12,685 nt of DNA from JABDBK01 sp964453575 (GCA_964453575.1 CAYVRW010000071.1:1-12685); one strand, 5' to 3'. Positions 1-6,311 are shown, numbered from the stretch's first letter. Notes: generated by a model not told the origin, from the letters alone. A program made the numbers and translations.

Positions 1-52
1 CCCGCAAAAAATCAAGGATTTTTGGCCAGCATAGTAGAATTGTAAACAGCCC
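1..52. repeat. Partial copy of palindromic MITE-like element
   Basis: This stretch matches, with a few mismatches, the right end of the complete element at 4664-4805: both share the 20-mer core GCATAGTAGAATTGTAAACA and end in GCCC. The window starts inside the copy, so the left arm is not visible. The copy ends 14 bp upstream of the ATG of the FAD-binding protein gene, so any promoter for that gene must lie in or before the element. An internal small dyad (AAAAATC AAG GATTTTT) is present, as expected for one arm of a hairpin-forming element. Confidence 0.75.
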
Positions 53-66
53 TTAAGGTGTGATCG

Positions 67-1101
67 ATGCAATCTTATCAGTGGGCAGTGGTGGGCGCAG
101 GCCCCGCAGGCATTGCAGCCGTCGGTAAGCTGCTGGATTATGGTATCGCTGCCCATGATATTCTTTGGATAGACCCGCAGTTTAAAGTGGGTGATTTTGG
201 CTTACGCTGGAAAAATATACCTAGTAATACTAAAGTTAATTTATTTCTAAAGTTTTTACATGCGAGCGAAGCTTTTTCATACGCGTCATGTGATCAACCA
301 TTTGCATTGAATAATATCCCAGGTGAAGAAACATGTTTATTGCATTGGATGGTAGAACCTTTGCAGTGGGTCACACAGCAACTGCAAAATAAAGTCCATA
401 GCATGCAAACTATGGTTAAAAGTCTAACTTTTAAAGATCAATGGTGGGGCGCTACTGTTGATAATAAGCATGTTTATGCAAAAAACGTCGTATTAGCCAT
501 AGGTGCTGAGCCTAAAACATTACCTATCGCATCTTGCCCTGTTATTTCTTTGCAAGATGCCTTAGATAATCAACGTATAAAAAATCATATTGAGCCTGAA
601 GATACCATTGCAGTGTTTGGTTCATCGCATTCTGCTGTGCTTATACTGAAAAATTTGGTGGATCATTCGGTAAAAAAAATAATTAATTTTTATCGCTCGC
701 CTTTAATTTATGCTGTTTATACCGACGAAGGTATCATCAACGATGATACCGGATTAAAAGGCATGGCGGCAGAATGGGCCCGTGAGCACATGCATGATCA
801 TTTGCCTGCAAATCTTATTCGTGTTGAATCGAATGATAAGCATATTCAACATTATCTGCCTGGATGTACTAAAGTTGTTTCTGCAGTAGGATTTGAGCGT
901 CGTTCTATTCCTATCGAAGGAATTGATAAGATTCACTATGAAAACGGTATGATTGCGCCAGGATTATTTGGTCTTGGGATAGCATTTCCAGAAGCAAAAA
1001 CGAATCACTTAGGTGAAATCGAATACAGTGTTGGCTTATGGAAGTTTATGAGTTATTTAGAGAGAGTGATGCCGACTTGGCTAACCAATCTAACTACTTG
1101 A
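67..1101 (+). CDS. FAD/NAD(P)-binding oxidoreductase, function unassigned
   Basis: This 344-residue protein has a flavoprotein oxidoreductase fold. An N-terminal dinucleotide-binding motif VVGAGPAG lies at residues 8-15 in a beta-alpha-beta context. An ATG-type motif VLAIGAEPK lies at about 142-150, a second Rossmann-like glycine motif GSSHSA at 185-190, and a C-terminal LFGLGIAFPE segment at 300-309 where FAD-contacting residues usually sit. The arrangement resembles the pyridine nucleotide-disulfide oxidoreductase / flavin monooxygenase-like group, but there is no CxxxxC redox disulfide, so a thioredoxin-reductase-like role is unlikely. There is no signal peptide, so it is probably cytoplasmic. 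The ATG at 67 is preceded by AAGGTG at a good distance. It stands alone: the nearest gene downstream is the minus-strand Rpn remnant. The substrate cannot be told from sequence. Family is fairly certain, function is not. Confidence 0.85.
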   Translation: MQSYQWAVVGAGPAGIAAVGKLLDYGIAAHDILWIDPQFKVGDFGLRWKNIPSNTKVNLFLKFLHASEAFSYASCDQPFALNNIPGEETCLLHWMVEPLQWVTQQLQNKVHSMQTMVKSLTFKDQWWGATVDNKHVYAKNVVLAIGAEPKTLPIASCPVISLQDALDNQRIKNHIEPEDTIAVFGSSHSAVLILKNLVDHSVKKIINFYRSPLIYAVYTDEGIINDDTGLKGMAAEWAREHMHDHLPANLIRVESNDKHIQHYLPGCTKVVSAVGFERRSIPIEGIDKIHYENGMIAPGLFGLGIAFPEAKTNHLGEIEYSVGLWKFMSYLERVMPTWLTNLTT

Positions 1102-1139
1102 TTTTATTGATATCTATACAGTTCTTGTCTTATGCCCGG

Positions 1140-1232
1140 AAAAATAAGATATACTTTATTAAAAATATGTAAATAACTAAAGTATACTTTATTAAAATGA
1201 CGAAAATAACTAAAGTATAGTTGTATTAATGA
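1140..1232. repeat. Three imperfect 33-bp tandem repeats, AT-rich
   Basis: The block ATACTTTATTAAAA occurs at 1151 and again at 1184, and ATAACTAAAGTATA occurs at 1173 and 1206, both exactly 33 bp apart. That gives about three units, the outer two degenerate. The middle unit contains a perfect 14-bp palindrome, TAAAGTATACTTTA (1178-1191). Thirty-three bp is close to three helical turns, so the copies lie on one face of the DNA, as in arrays of regulator sites. The rest of the gap from 1102 to 1353 holds the duplicated segment at 1232-1287 and no convincing gene. Confidence 0.6.
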
Positions 1233-1287
1233 AGATAGCGTTTCATTGCCAATCATCCGTTAAAATATACAGGTATATTTTACAAAA
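1232..1287 (-). repeat. Duplicated 5' segment of DUF4143 ATPase gene (copy A)
   Basis: This 56-bp segment is nearly identical to 3071-3158, the upstream region and first codons of the ATPase gene, apart from a 32-bp deletion and one substitution in the shared ends. On the minus strand it reads through the shared leader into ATG AAA CGC TAT CTT (MKRYL), the same five residues that open the ATPase, and then hits a stop two codons later. It is therefore either the remnant of a second ATPase gene whose body has been lost or one side of a direct-repeat duplication. Confidence 0.75.
1261..1282. promoter_or_regulatory. 22-bp perfect palindrome, probable operator remnant
   Basis: Ten-base arms TAAAATATAC and GTATATTTTA flank a central AG and are exact reverse complements. 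The site lies just upstream of the remnant ATPase start (minus strand) in copy A. The intact promoter at 3100-3158 has related half-sites split between two palindromes, so this site may have arisen by deletion between them. The regulator is unknown. Confidence 0.5.
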
Positions 1288-1353
1288 TTAGCACTTAAAA
1301 CGATGCAGGATTTTTTATAACTTATCATGCTGCCAGGAGGTTTATGGTGTTAT

Positions 1354-1737
1354 TTAATGCTTTTCCTGAAGTTCCTTAATCTTTTTCAAGGACAATCCTG
1401 TCATTTTGTGAACCCAGGCAATCAAATCCTTATCGCTAAAATTCACTTGATTCGCTAATAAGCATTTAGCGACTTCAATTTTGCCCTTTTCTACTCCTTC
1501 TTCAATTCCTTTTTTCCTACCTTCCTCTTGTAATTGTTGCGCAACGGTTGACATTTTATTCTCTACCTCTGATGAAAATTGTTGAAATTTGAAGATCTCA
1601 AAAAACCGATTTTTATCCAAAAACTCACTTTCTTTCAATAAATAGTATAATACATCTACAACCTCATCGCTACCACCCTCATTAGCTAATTTTTTCAATA
1701 TATTAGCAAGAGGGGTGTGGTTAGGATTGTTCAAGTA
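1354..1737 (-). pseudogene. 5'-truncated Rpn-family nuclease/transposase-like remnant
   Basis: The reading frame covers only the C-terminal part of an Rpn/YhgA-like (PD-(D/E)XK nuclease transposase family) protein. It shows the helical linker with KKLANEGGSDEVVDVLYYLL, then SSEVENKMSTVAQQLQEEGR, the typical charged GIEEGVEKGK repeat, and a terminal helix-turn-helix-like tail ending in LSLKKIKELQ. The N-terminal nuclease domain is absent. The frame runs upstream only into the 3' end of the ATPase gene in another frame, and no plausible start with a ribosome binding site precedes the conserved part. It follows the ATPase stop by a few bases on the same strand, so a fusion or replacement event removed its front. 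Rpn proteins promote recombination through their nuclease domain, so this remnant should be inactive. Family assignment rests on remembered motifs. Confidence 0.6.
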
Positions 1738-3085
1738 ATCTATACAGCTGACCAAGCAAATAAAATGGCAATGAAATGAGTTCATAATCACTTTGATCAC
1801 CGGTTGTTGTTTTGAATGTAATTTGATCGCGCTTCATGGGGCCAGAGTAAAAACGAACAGCAAGCTTCCATGGTTTTTCAACCATAAACAAATGCAGTGA
1901 TCTTAGTTTTCCTTCAGAACCAGCTTTTACTTCAATAGGAACCAAGCGCTGATTATCTTGAATTAAATAGTCTATTTCAGCATTTGAACTTGCTAATTCA
2001 CGGCTCCAATAATGTAATGTTGGTTCCACATAACATGGAGATAATAAGCGTAATAATTGTCCCACGACTTGTTCTGCGAGCGCTCCTTTATTGATAACTA
2101 AAATATCATCCATGTTACTAAATTGATGCAGTTTTAAGCCTAGCATGGTTGACACCAAACCTACGTCGATCAAAATAACCTTAAATATTTTTGGCTTCAC
2201 TTCAGCTCCAAGTGGAATGCCGTTTGCACTTACACATTGCACCTTATGACACAAGCGCGCTTTTAATAGCAAGTTTAATGCTTGTTTAATACTTTCATGT
2301 CGTGCAGCGGGATCTACGTGGCTATAAACAAATTTATTTGTTAATAATTTTGGAACTGCATACAGTACTTCATCTAAATGGGGAATCGCTAATTTCCCAG
2401 CATATTTCGCAAAATCGTCTTGATAAGTATTAATCAAATTATTATGCACTGCTGCAAGTTCTTCTAGCGAAGATGTTTTAATCCAGCTAGAAACCGCCTC
2501 AGGCATACCGCCTACGATGACAAATTCTTTAAATAATTGATTAGCTTTATCATGTAATGCTGTATTAAAGGGTTTTTCAATTGAAATTTTTTCTATAGCA
2601 GATAATAAGTGCGTCTCATTTTTTGCTAATAAAAATTCTTCAAATCCTAATGGTTCAATAAAGAAATATTGAATACGTCCAACAGGCATGCTAAAGGTAT
2701 GATTTTCTAATACAAATTCCAGTAATGATCCTGTTGCAATCACAGCAAGCTCTGGCATATCTTCATAAAACCATCGCAATTTTGCCAGGAGATCAGGTGC
2801 AGCCTGAATTTCATCTAAAAATAAAATCGAATCAGTGGGATGAATAGATTGATTCAATGCGCTTTCTAAGTTGAATAAAATGGTTGCTGGATCATTGCTT
2901 TCAAAATGAACGGCAAGAGAGCGATTTTTTTCGAAATTCAGTTCGATTAATTTCTTGCCAGCTTGTTTAGCAAGTTCTCGGACAAGCCATGTTTTGCCCA
3001 CTTGCCTTGCACCTCTAAGTACAGCTGGCTTACGAGAAGGTGAAATTAACCAATCTTTCAATTTATCAATAAGATAGCGCTTCAT
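1721..3085 (-). CDS. AAA+ ATPase with DUF4143 C-terminal domain
   Basis: The protein has 454 residues from the ATG at 3085; an in-frame TTG two codons earlier is possible, but neither start has a strong ribosome binding site. The N-terminal AAA domain carries Walker A GARQVGKT (about 25-32), Walker B ILFLDE (about 87-92) and a sensor-like ATGS (about 117-120). The C-terminal DUF4143 half contains the nuclease-like pattern EID (about 370-372) followed by IEVKA (about 384-388), resembling a PD-(D/E)XK active site. The end, ISLPFYLLGQLYRLLEQ, is typical, so the gene is full length. Such ATPases are widespread, often multicopy and often exchanged between genomes; their physiological role is poorly known. 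The gene is flanked by a direct repeat of its own leader. Its promoter region holds several palindromes, suggesting repressor control. Confidence 0.88.
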   Translation of the reverse strand: MKRYLIDKLKDWLISPSRKPAVLRGARQVGKTWLVRELAKQAGKKLIELNFEKNRSLAVHFESNDPATILFNLESALNQSIHPTDSILFLDEIQAAPDLLAKLRWFYEDMPELAVIATGSLLEFVLENHTFSMPVGRIQYFFIEPLGFEEFLLAKNETHLLSAIEKISIEKPFNTALHDKANQLFKEFVIVGGMPEAVSSWIKTSSLEELAAVHNNLINTYQDDFAKYAGKLAIPHLDEVLYAVPKLLTNKFVYSHVDPAARHESIKQALNLLLKARLCHKVQCVSANGIPLGAEVKPKIFKVILIDVGLVSTMLGLKLHQFSNMDDILVINKGALAEQVVGQLLRLLSPCYVEPTLHYWSRELASSNAEIDYLIQDNQRLVPIEVKAGSEGKLRSLHLFMVEKPWKLAVRFYSGPMKRDQITFKTTTGDQSDYELISLPFYLLGQLYRLLEQS

Positions 3086-3158
3086 TGCCAATCATCCGTT
3101 AAAATATACATGTATATTATACGGGTTACCCGTAAAAAATACAGGTATATTTTACAAA
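3071..3158 (-). repeat. Intact leader/5' segment of the ATPase gene (copy B)
   Basis: This is the longer partner of the repeat at 1232-1287. The first 39 bp match with one substitution and the last 17 bp match exactly; a 32-bp stretch in between is unique to this copy. It includes the first codons of the ATPase gene and the probable promoter. The two copies are in the same orientation and about 1.84 kb apart. Confidence 0.75.
3103..3156 (-). promoter_or_regulatory. ATPase promoter with three overlapping/adjacent palindromes
   Basis: A perfect -10 hexamer TATAAT is read on the minus strand at 3121-3116, about 30 bp before the ATG at 3085; no good -35 is visible at 16-18 bp. A 16-bp perfect palindrome AATATACATGTATATT (3103-3118) overlaps the -10. 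A second dyad, TACGGG TTA CCCGTA (3120-3134), fills the spacer. A half-palindrome ending in GTATATTTTA (3146-3155) lies further upstream. A weak -35 plus operators over the -10 and spacer suggests a repressed or activator-dependent promoter. This is inferred from layout only. Confidence 0.5.
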
Positions 3159-3243
3159 AAAATAGCTGCAAGGGTTTTGGTGGAAAAGAGGGAACCATGA
3201 GAAATTTACTATCAAGGTTTATAAGATATAATTTTTTGCTCAA

Positions 3244-3975
3244 TTAAATTAACTCTTCCAACCCATAAACCAACCTATCCAACTCCATTACTTTTTTACA
3301 TGCCAACAACACGCCAGGCATAAAACATTGCCTATCAATGGTCACGTGTTTCAGGCTAAGTGTTTCACCGGGTGCGCCAAAAATCACCTCTTGATTAGCG
3401 ATGACGCCAGGCAGTCTCAGCGAATGAATAGGAATATTTTCGTACAAGGCACCGCGTGCGCCTTTGAGGGTTTCTTTGTTGGAGGGCAGGTGAGGGAAGT
3501 TTTTGCTTGAAGTGATAAGTTCAGCAGTCCTGATGGCAGTGCCAGAGGGGCTGTCTAATTTACCTGCATGATGGGTTTCTATAATTTCTACGGTTGGGAA
3601 ATGCGCTGCTATGTCTTTAGCGCATTTCATCATAAGTACCGCACCTAATGAAAAATTAGGGGCAATAATGCCCCCTAATTTTAAGGCTAAGCAGCGTTTT
3701 TGTAAGGAAGCAATTTGCTCTTTGAGTAATCCGCTGGTGCCAATGACCGGATGCACGCCTGCTTCAATGATAGTTTGGGTATTTTTGAAAGCAGCATCCG
3801 CATTGGTAAAATCAATGACAACCTGCGGTTTATGGTCTCGAATGCTTTTCATGAGATCATCGTTTCTGCCAGTTTTAGCCACCAAGGTAAAATCGTTGTT
3901 ATGTAGAGAGACTGCTTTTGCGGTCTCTTGGCCCATTTTACCTTGTGCGCCATTGATTAAGATGCGGATAGTCAT
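3244..3975 (-). CDS. dapB: 4-hydroxy-tetrahydrodipicolinate reductase
   Basis: DapB reduces 4-hydroxy-tetrahydrodipicolinate with NAD(P)H in the diaminopimelate/lysine pathway, feeding both protein and peptidoglycan synthesis in the cytoplasm. The N-terminal Rossmann motif NGAQGKMG (8-15) binds the nucleotide, and DFT (55-57), GTSG (79-82) and APNFS (105-109) are conserved positions. The catalytic segment ETHHAGKLDSPSGTA (133-147) contains the family histidine pair (H135, H136) and lysine K139. At 243 residues it is shorter than the 270 or so of enterobacteria but complete. The start is well supported: AGGAAA precedes the ATG, and this ribosome binding site is formed by the last two sense codons of the coiled-coil gene upstream. 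The one-base gap (TAA-T-ATG) implies translational coupling to that gene, an unusual partner for dapB. Confidence 0.96.
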   Translation of the reverse strand: MTIRILINGAQGKMGQETAKAVSLHNNDFTLVAKTGRNDDLMKSIRDHKPQVVIDFTNADAAFKNTQTIIEAGVHPVIGTSGLLKEQIASLQKRCLALKLGGIIAPNFSLGAVLMMKCAKDIAAHFPTVEIIETHHAGKLDSPSGTAIRTAELITSSKNFPHLPSNKETLKGARGALYENIPIHSLRLPGVIANQEVIFGAPGETLSLKHVTIDRQCFMPGVLLACKKVMELDRLVYGLEELI

Positions 3976-3976
3976 A

Positions 3977-4585
3977 TTATTTCCTATTAAAATTAGCTCT
4001 TCTCATATCCTCACGAGGCAGGTCAAACCGGTCTTCATTGAAGAAAGTAGATCTCTGCGGCGATTTCAATGATTCTATTCGTTTGTTTAATATAACAATC
4101 TCATTATCTTTATCCGATAATAATTGATGTTGCTTAAGAATAAGATTTTTTAATTTGACGTTGTTGTCGACGAGTGCTTGAATATTTGCTTTCATTTCAT
4201 TTAAAGTTTCATGTAATTTAGCATTTTCCAAGGTTTCTTCTTTATTAACCTGCATAACTTTATTGCGTTCAACGATCAAATTGTCTCTTTGCTTGCAAAG
4301 CTCGTCTAGTTGCTTGACAAGCGTATCGCGTTGCATGGTGATCGTTTTAGTTTGTTGAGTTAGCGCATTAAAATTATTTTTTTCTTCTCGCAATAAGTGG
4401 TTTGATGTTTCTAAGGCCTTTGCTGTTTCAGCAAGACGATGTTCAGCTATGCCTTGGTTTTGATGTGCTTTTTCTAGAAGGGTAAGCAGTTCTTCAAGTT
4501 GAGTAGCTTCTTCAGGGCTATCTGGTGAAGCTGCAATTTCATTGTCATCAATAGCGTCCTCGACTATTACTAATGGTTCTGGCAT
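3977..4585 (-). CDS. Coiled-coil protein coupled to dapB, unknown function
   Basis: The 202-residue protein has an acidic N-terminus (about 1-30, rich in E and D), then a long heptad-rich helix from about residue 28 to 175 with L, I and V at regular spacing. A short C-terminal tail containing STFFNEDRFDLPRED and ending in basic/Asn residues follows. There is no signal peptide or membrane segment, so it is probably a soluble rod-like dimer. AAGGA precedes the ATG at a good distance. It is the upstream member of a two-gene unit with dapB. The tail resembles that of the other coiled-coil protein encoded at 4810-5526 (STLFN followed by LPHD). Possible roles include a scaffold or cell-shape/division factor, or a secreted effector if the host is Legionella-like; nothing here decides between them. 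Confidence 0.8.
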   Translation of the reverse strand: MPEPLVIVEDAIDDNEIAASPDSPEEATQLEELLTLLEKAHQNQGIAEHRLAETAKALETSNHLLREEKNNFNALTQQTKTITMQRDTLVKQLDELCKQRDNLIVERNKVMQVNKEETLENAKLHETLNEMKANIQALVDNNVKLKNLILKQHQLLSDKDNEIVILNKRIESLKSPQRSTFFNEDRFDLPREDMRRANFNRK

Positions 4586-4663
4586 ATTTTTTCCTTATAT
4601 GGTCTTAATGAAAGGTAGTGAAAATATTCCTAGATTTTCATCTGATTTGCAAGTAACAGATTA

Positions 4664-4805
4664 GGGCTTGTTTACAATTCGCTAGGCTGAGCTCAAAATC
4701 CTTGATTTTTGAGGATCGCAGCACAGCATACGTTGTTGGTATGTGAGCAGCGAACCGCAGAAAATCGAGGATTTTGGGCCAGCATAGTAGAATTGTAAAC
4801 AGCCC
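4664..4805. repeat. 142-bp palindromic MITE-like element
   Basis: The left end reads GGGCTTGTTTACAATTC and the reverse complement of the right end reads GGGCTGTTTACAATTC. The similarity continues inward through CAAAATCCT(T/C)GATTTT, giving imperfect terminal inverted repeats of about 50 bp. In the middle, CATAC and GTATG pair around a 7-base loop, so the whole element can fold into one long hairpin. A partial second copy opens the window at 1-52, which shows that it is a dispersed family. It encodes no convincing protein. It lies 4 bp beyond the stop of coiled-coil gene 1 and about 80 bp before coiled-coil gene 2. No clear target duplication is seen. Confidence 0.8.
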
Positions 4806-4809
4806 GTAC

Positions 4810-5526
4810 CTAATAACCTGAATATAAATTCCATAGATCATGCGGTAAAATCGGTTGGTTTATTATTTTATTGTTATTATTGAATAAGGTAGATGTGAAC
4901 ATAGGTTTGCTTTTTTGGCTTTCTGAACCCATGGGACCCAGTTTTCGGGCTTTTTTTTCAACTTCTAAAGCAGATTTTGTTTCTTGATGCTCATTCTTTT
5001 CTTGAGTCAAGCGGTCTTCGACGGCTTTTTTTTCGGATTCGAGTTCAGTCATTTTATTTACTAAAATTTCATATTCGCGTTCTTTTTCATCCAATTTTAT
5101 TTGCAGGCTTTTATGTTGTTCTTGTAATAAGAGTTGTTGTTCGCGTTGTGCTTGCAGCTCAATAATGTTTGCCTTTAATGTTTCATAATGAGACTCTTGT
5201 GTCATTAAATCCAATTTGAGGGATGCGATTTCATCATTTAAAACATCTTCTTCTTCCGTATATTGCGTTTGTTTTTCTTTAGCGCTTGTTTTTTCTTTTT
5301 CAATGGTTGTGGTGAGCAGCTCAACTTTTTTATGCAATTCATCATGTAATTGTTCTTTTGCGACAAGGCTGCTTTCGAGTTCTTGTATTTTATCTTTTGC
5401 TTTCTGCAGCTTTTCGCTTAATTCAATATAATCTTTAAAACAAATTAATCTCTCATCAACCGCAGCTTTTTTTTCAGCTTTGTTTTTTTTGGACGTGGAA
5501 GCATTGACGCCGAGATATGCTAACAT
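4810..5526 (-). CDS. Coiled-coil protein, unknown function
   Basis: The protein has 238 residues from the ATG at 5526, chosen because AAAGGAG lies 7 bp upstream; an in-frame TTG 33 bp earlier has no properly spaced ribosome binding site. After a short N-terminal segment (MLAYLGVNAS, then a lysine-rich stretch) a nearly continuous charged coiled coil runs from about residue 25 to 195, rich in E, K, Q and L heptads. The tail contains STLFNNNNK and ILPHDLWNLY. There is no signal peptide or membrane helix. A good minus-strand promoter lies upstream (5600-5628), so this is probably the first gene of the cluster reading through coiled-coil 2 to dapB, although the MITE-like element between them could interrupt transcription. 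The shared tail motif with coiled-coil 2 suggests common ancestry. The function is unknown. Confidence 0.8.
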   Translation of the reverse strand: MLAYLGVNASTSKKNKAEKKAAVDERLICFKDYIELSEKLQKAKDKIQELESSLVAKEQLHDELHKKVELLTTTIEKEKTSAKEKQTQYTEEEDVLNDEIASLKLDLMTQESHYETLKANIIELQAQREQQLLLQEQHKSLQIKLDEKEREYEILVNKMTELESEKKAVEDRLTQEKNEHQETKSALEVEKKARKLGPMGSESQKSKPMFTSTLFNNNNKIINQPILPHDLWNLYSGY

Positions 5527-5599
5527 AGTGAAGCTCCTTTTCTTTAAATTGAGTGCCAAACTCCTAATTCAATACAGAACTCAAGAAGCATTAGCTGCT

Positions 5600-5628
5600 A
5601 TTATTGAAGTGAGGTACGAGATTGGCAA
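5600..5628 (-). promoter_or_regulatory. Sigma70-type promoter for coiled-coil gene cluster
   Basis: Read on the minus strand, TTGCCA (5628-5623) and AATAAT (5605-5600) are separated by exactly 17 bp. Each hexamer matches five of six consensus bases. The -10 lies about 75 bp upstream of the ATG at 5526. Confidence 0.55.
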
Positions 5629-5654
5629 GTATTATTTTTAAAGCTAAAACGCTT

Positions 5655-5682
5655 GTACGATAATTGTGGACAATTTATGTAC
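5655..5682. promoter_or_regulatory. 28-bp dyad, candidate operator between divergent operons
   Basis: GTAC ends bracket a perfect inner inverted repeat AATTGT GG ACAATT (5662-5675); over the full arms 10 of 13 positions are complementary. It sits in the 273-bp region between the minus-strand coiled-coil cluster and rppH, upstream of the candidate promoter at 5600-5628. A second inverted repeat, AAAATATG / CATATTTT, lies at 5711-5718 and 5733-5740. For rppH itself only a weak TATAAA (5755-5760) without a good -35 is seen. Confidence 0.4.
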
Positions 5683-5799
5683 TGTTTAAAGGAACTTCGT
5701 TTTTGTTAGTAAAATATGTTTGCTGATTCATGCATATTTTGAAAAAATGCAGATTATAAAATTAATTCAACAGATTTCAGTATTTTGGGTGGTTCTTAA

Positions 5800-6300
5800 G
5801 TGATTGATGATGATGGTTTCAGACATGGGATAGGTATTATATTGGTTAACGCGAAACGCCAAGTCTTTTTGGCGAAGCGGGTAGGCAAGCTTGCTTGGCA
5901 GTTTCCTCAGGGCGGTATGCAAGAGAATGAGACACCTGAGGAAGCCATGTTTAGAGAATTAAAGGAAGAAGTGGGACTTAATGTTGAAGATGTTAAAATA
6001 TTATCAGTAACCAGACGGTGGATGCGTTATCGACTGCCTAAGCGGCTAGTGCGGCGTCATTCCACACCTATTTGCATTGGCCAGAAACAAAAATGGTTTT
6101 TATTACAGTTAGTGACAAATGATTCACAGGTTAATTTAAGTGCGACCGATAGTCCTGAGTTTGACTCTTGGGCTTGGGTGTCTTATTGGTATCCCCTCAC
6201 TCAAGTAGTGGCATTTAAGCGCAGAGTCTATAGTTTAGTCATGAAAGAGTTTGCTCGCATCGTCTTATCGAAACGTTTTTGGGAATATCAAGCAAGATAG
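5800..6300 (+). CDS. rppH: RNA pyrophosphohydrolase (Nudix)
   Basis: RppH removes pyrophosphate from the 5' triphosphate end of mRNA, leaving the monophosphate that stimulates RNase E decay. The protein aligns by eye along nearly its whole length with E. coli RppH: the start MIDDDGFR, WQFPQGG, the RLPKRLVRR and CIGQKQKWFLLQLV blocks, and the WVSYWYPLTQVVAFKR end. The Nudix box runs from G38 to L60 with E44 and the R52-E53-L-K-E56-E57 metal-binding core intact. The start is GTG at 5800, fixed by the family's N-terminus and weakly supported by GGGTGG upstream. At 166 residues it is normal in length. It is the first gene of a unit with ptsP 11 bp downstream, the arrangement also found in E. coli. 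Confidence 0.97.
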   Translation: MIDDDGFRHGIGIILVNAKRQVFLAKRVGKLAWQFPQGGMQENETPEEAMFRELKEEVGLNVEDVKILSVTRRWMRYRLPKRLVRRHSTPICIGQKQKWFLLQLVTNDSQVNLSATDSPEFDSWAWVSYWYPLTQVVAFKRRVYSLVMKEFARIVLSKRFWEYQAR

Positions 6301-6311
6301 AGAGGTTTTCC

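Noticed and set aside
1140..1232. Possible CRISPR-like array from the 33-bp periodic repeats.
   Set aside because: The units are contiguous and imperfect, without unique spacers, and no cas gene is present.
1332..1377. AGGAGG followed closely by ATG/GTG on the plus strand.
   Set aside because: The frame stops after about 11 codons and runs antisense into the Rpn remnant; spacing from AGGAGG to ATG is only three bases.
3197..3247. Sixteen-codon plus-strand frame (MRNLLSRFIRYNFLLN) with GAGGG upstream.
   Set aside because: Too short, with no family resemblance, and it overlaps the dapB stop on the other strand; without conservation data it cannot be called a gene.
3611..4072. 153-codon plus-strand frame opposite dapB and the coiled-coil gene end.
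   Set aside because: It is antisense to a well-conserved dapB with no own domain or start signal.
4586..4663. Possible separate promoter for coiled-coil gene 2.
   Set aside because: No hexamer pair with reasonable spacing was found; transcription could come from the upstream promoter or from the repeat.
4638..4841. Minus-strand 67-codon frame across the palindromic element.
   Set aside because: It is made almost entirely of the repeat and lacks a ribosome binding site; the repeat structure explains it.
6279..6311. Upstream extension of ptsP to an earlier start inside rppH.
   Set aside because: Family N-termini begin at the equivalent of 6312, where a ribosome binding site is well placed.
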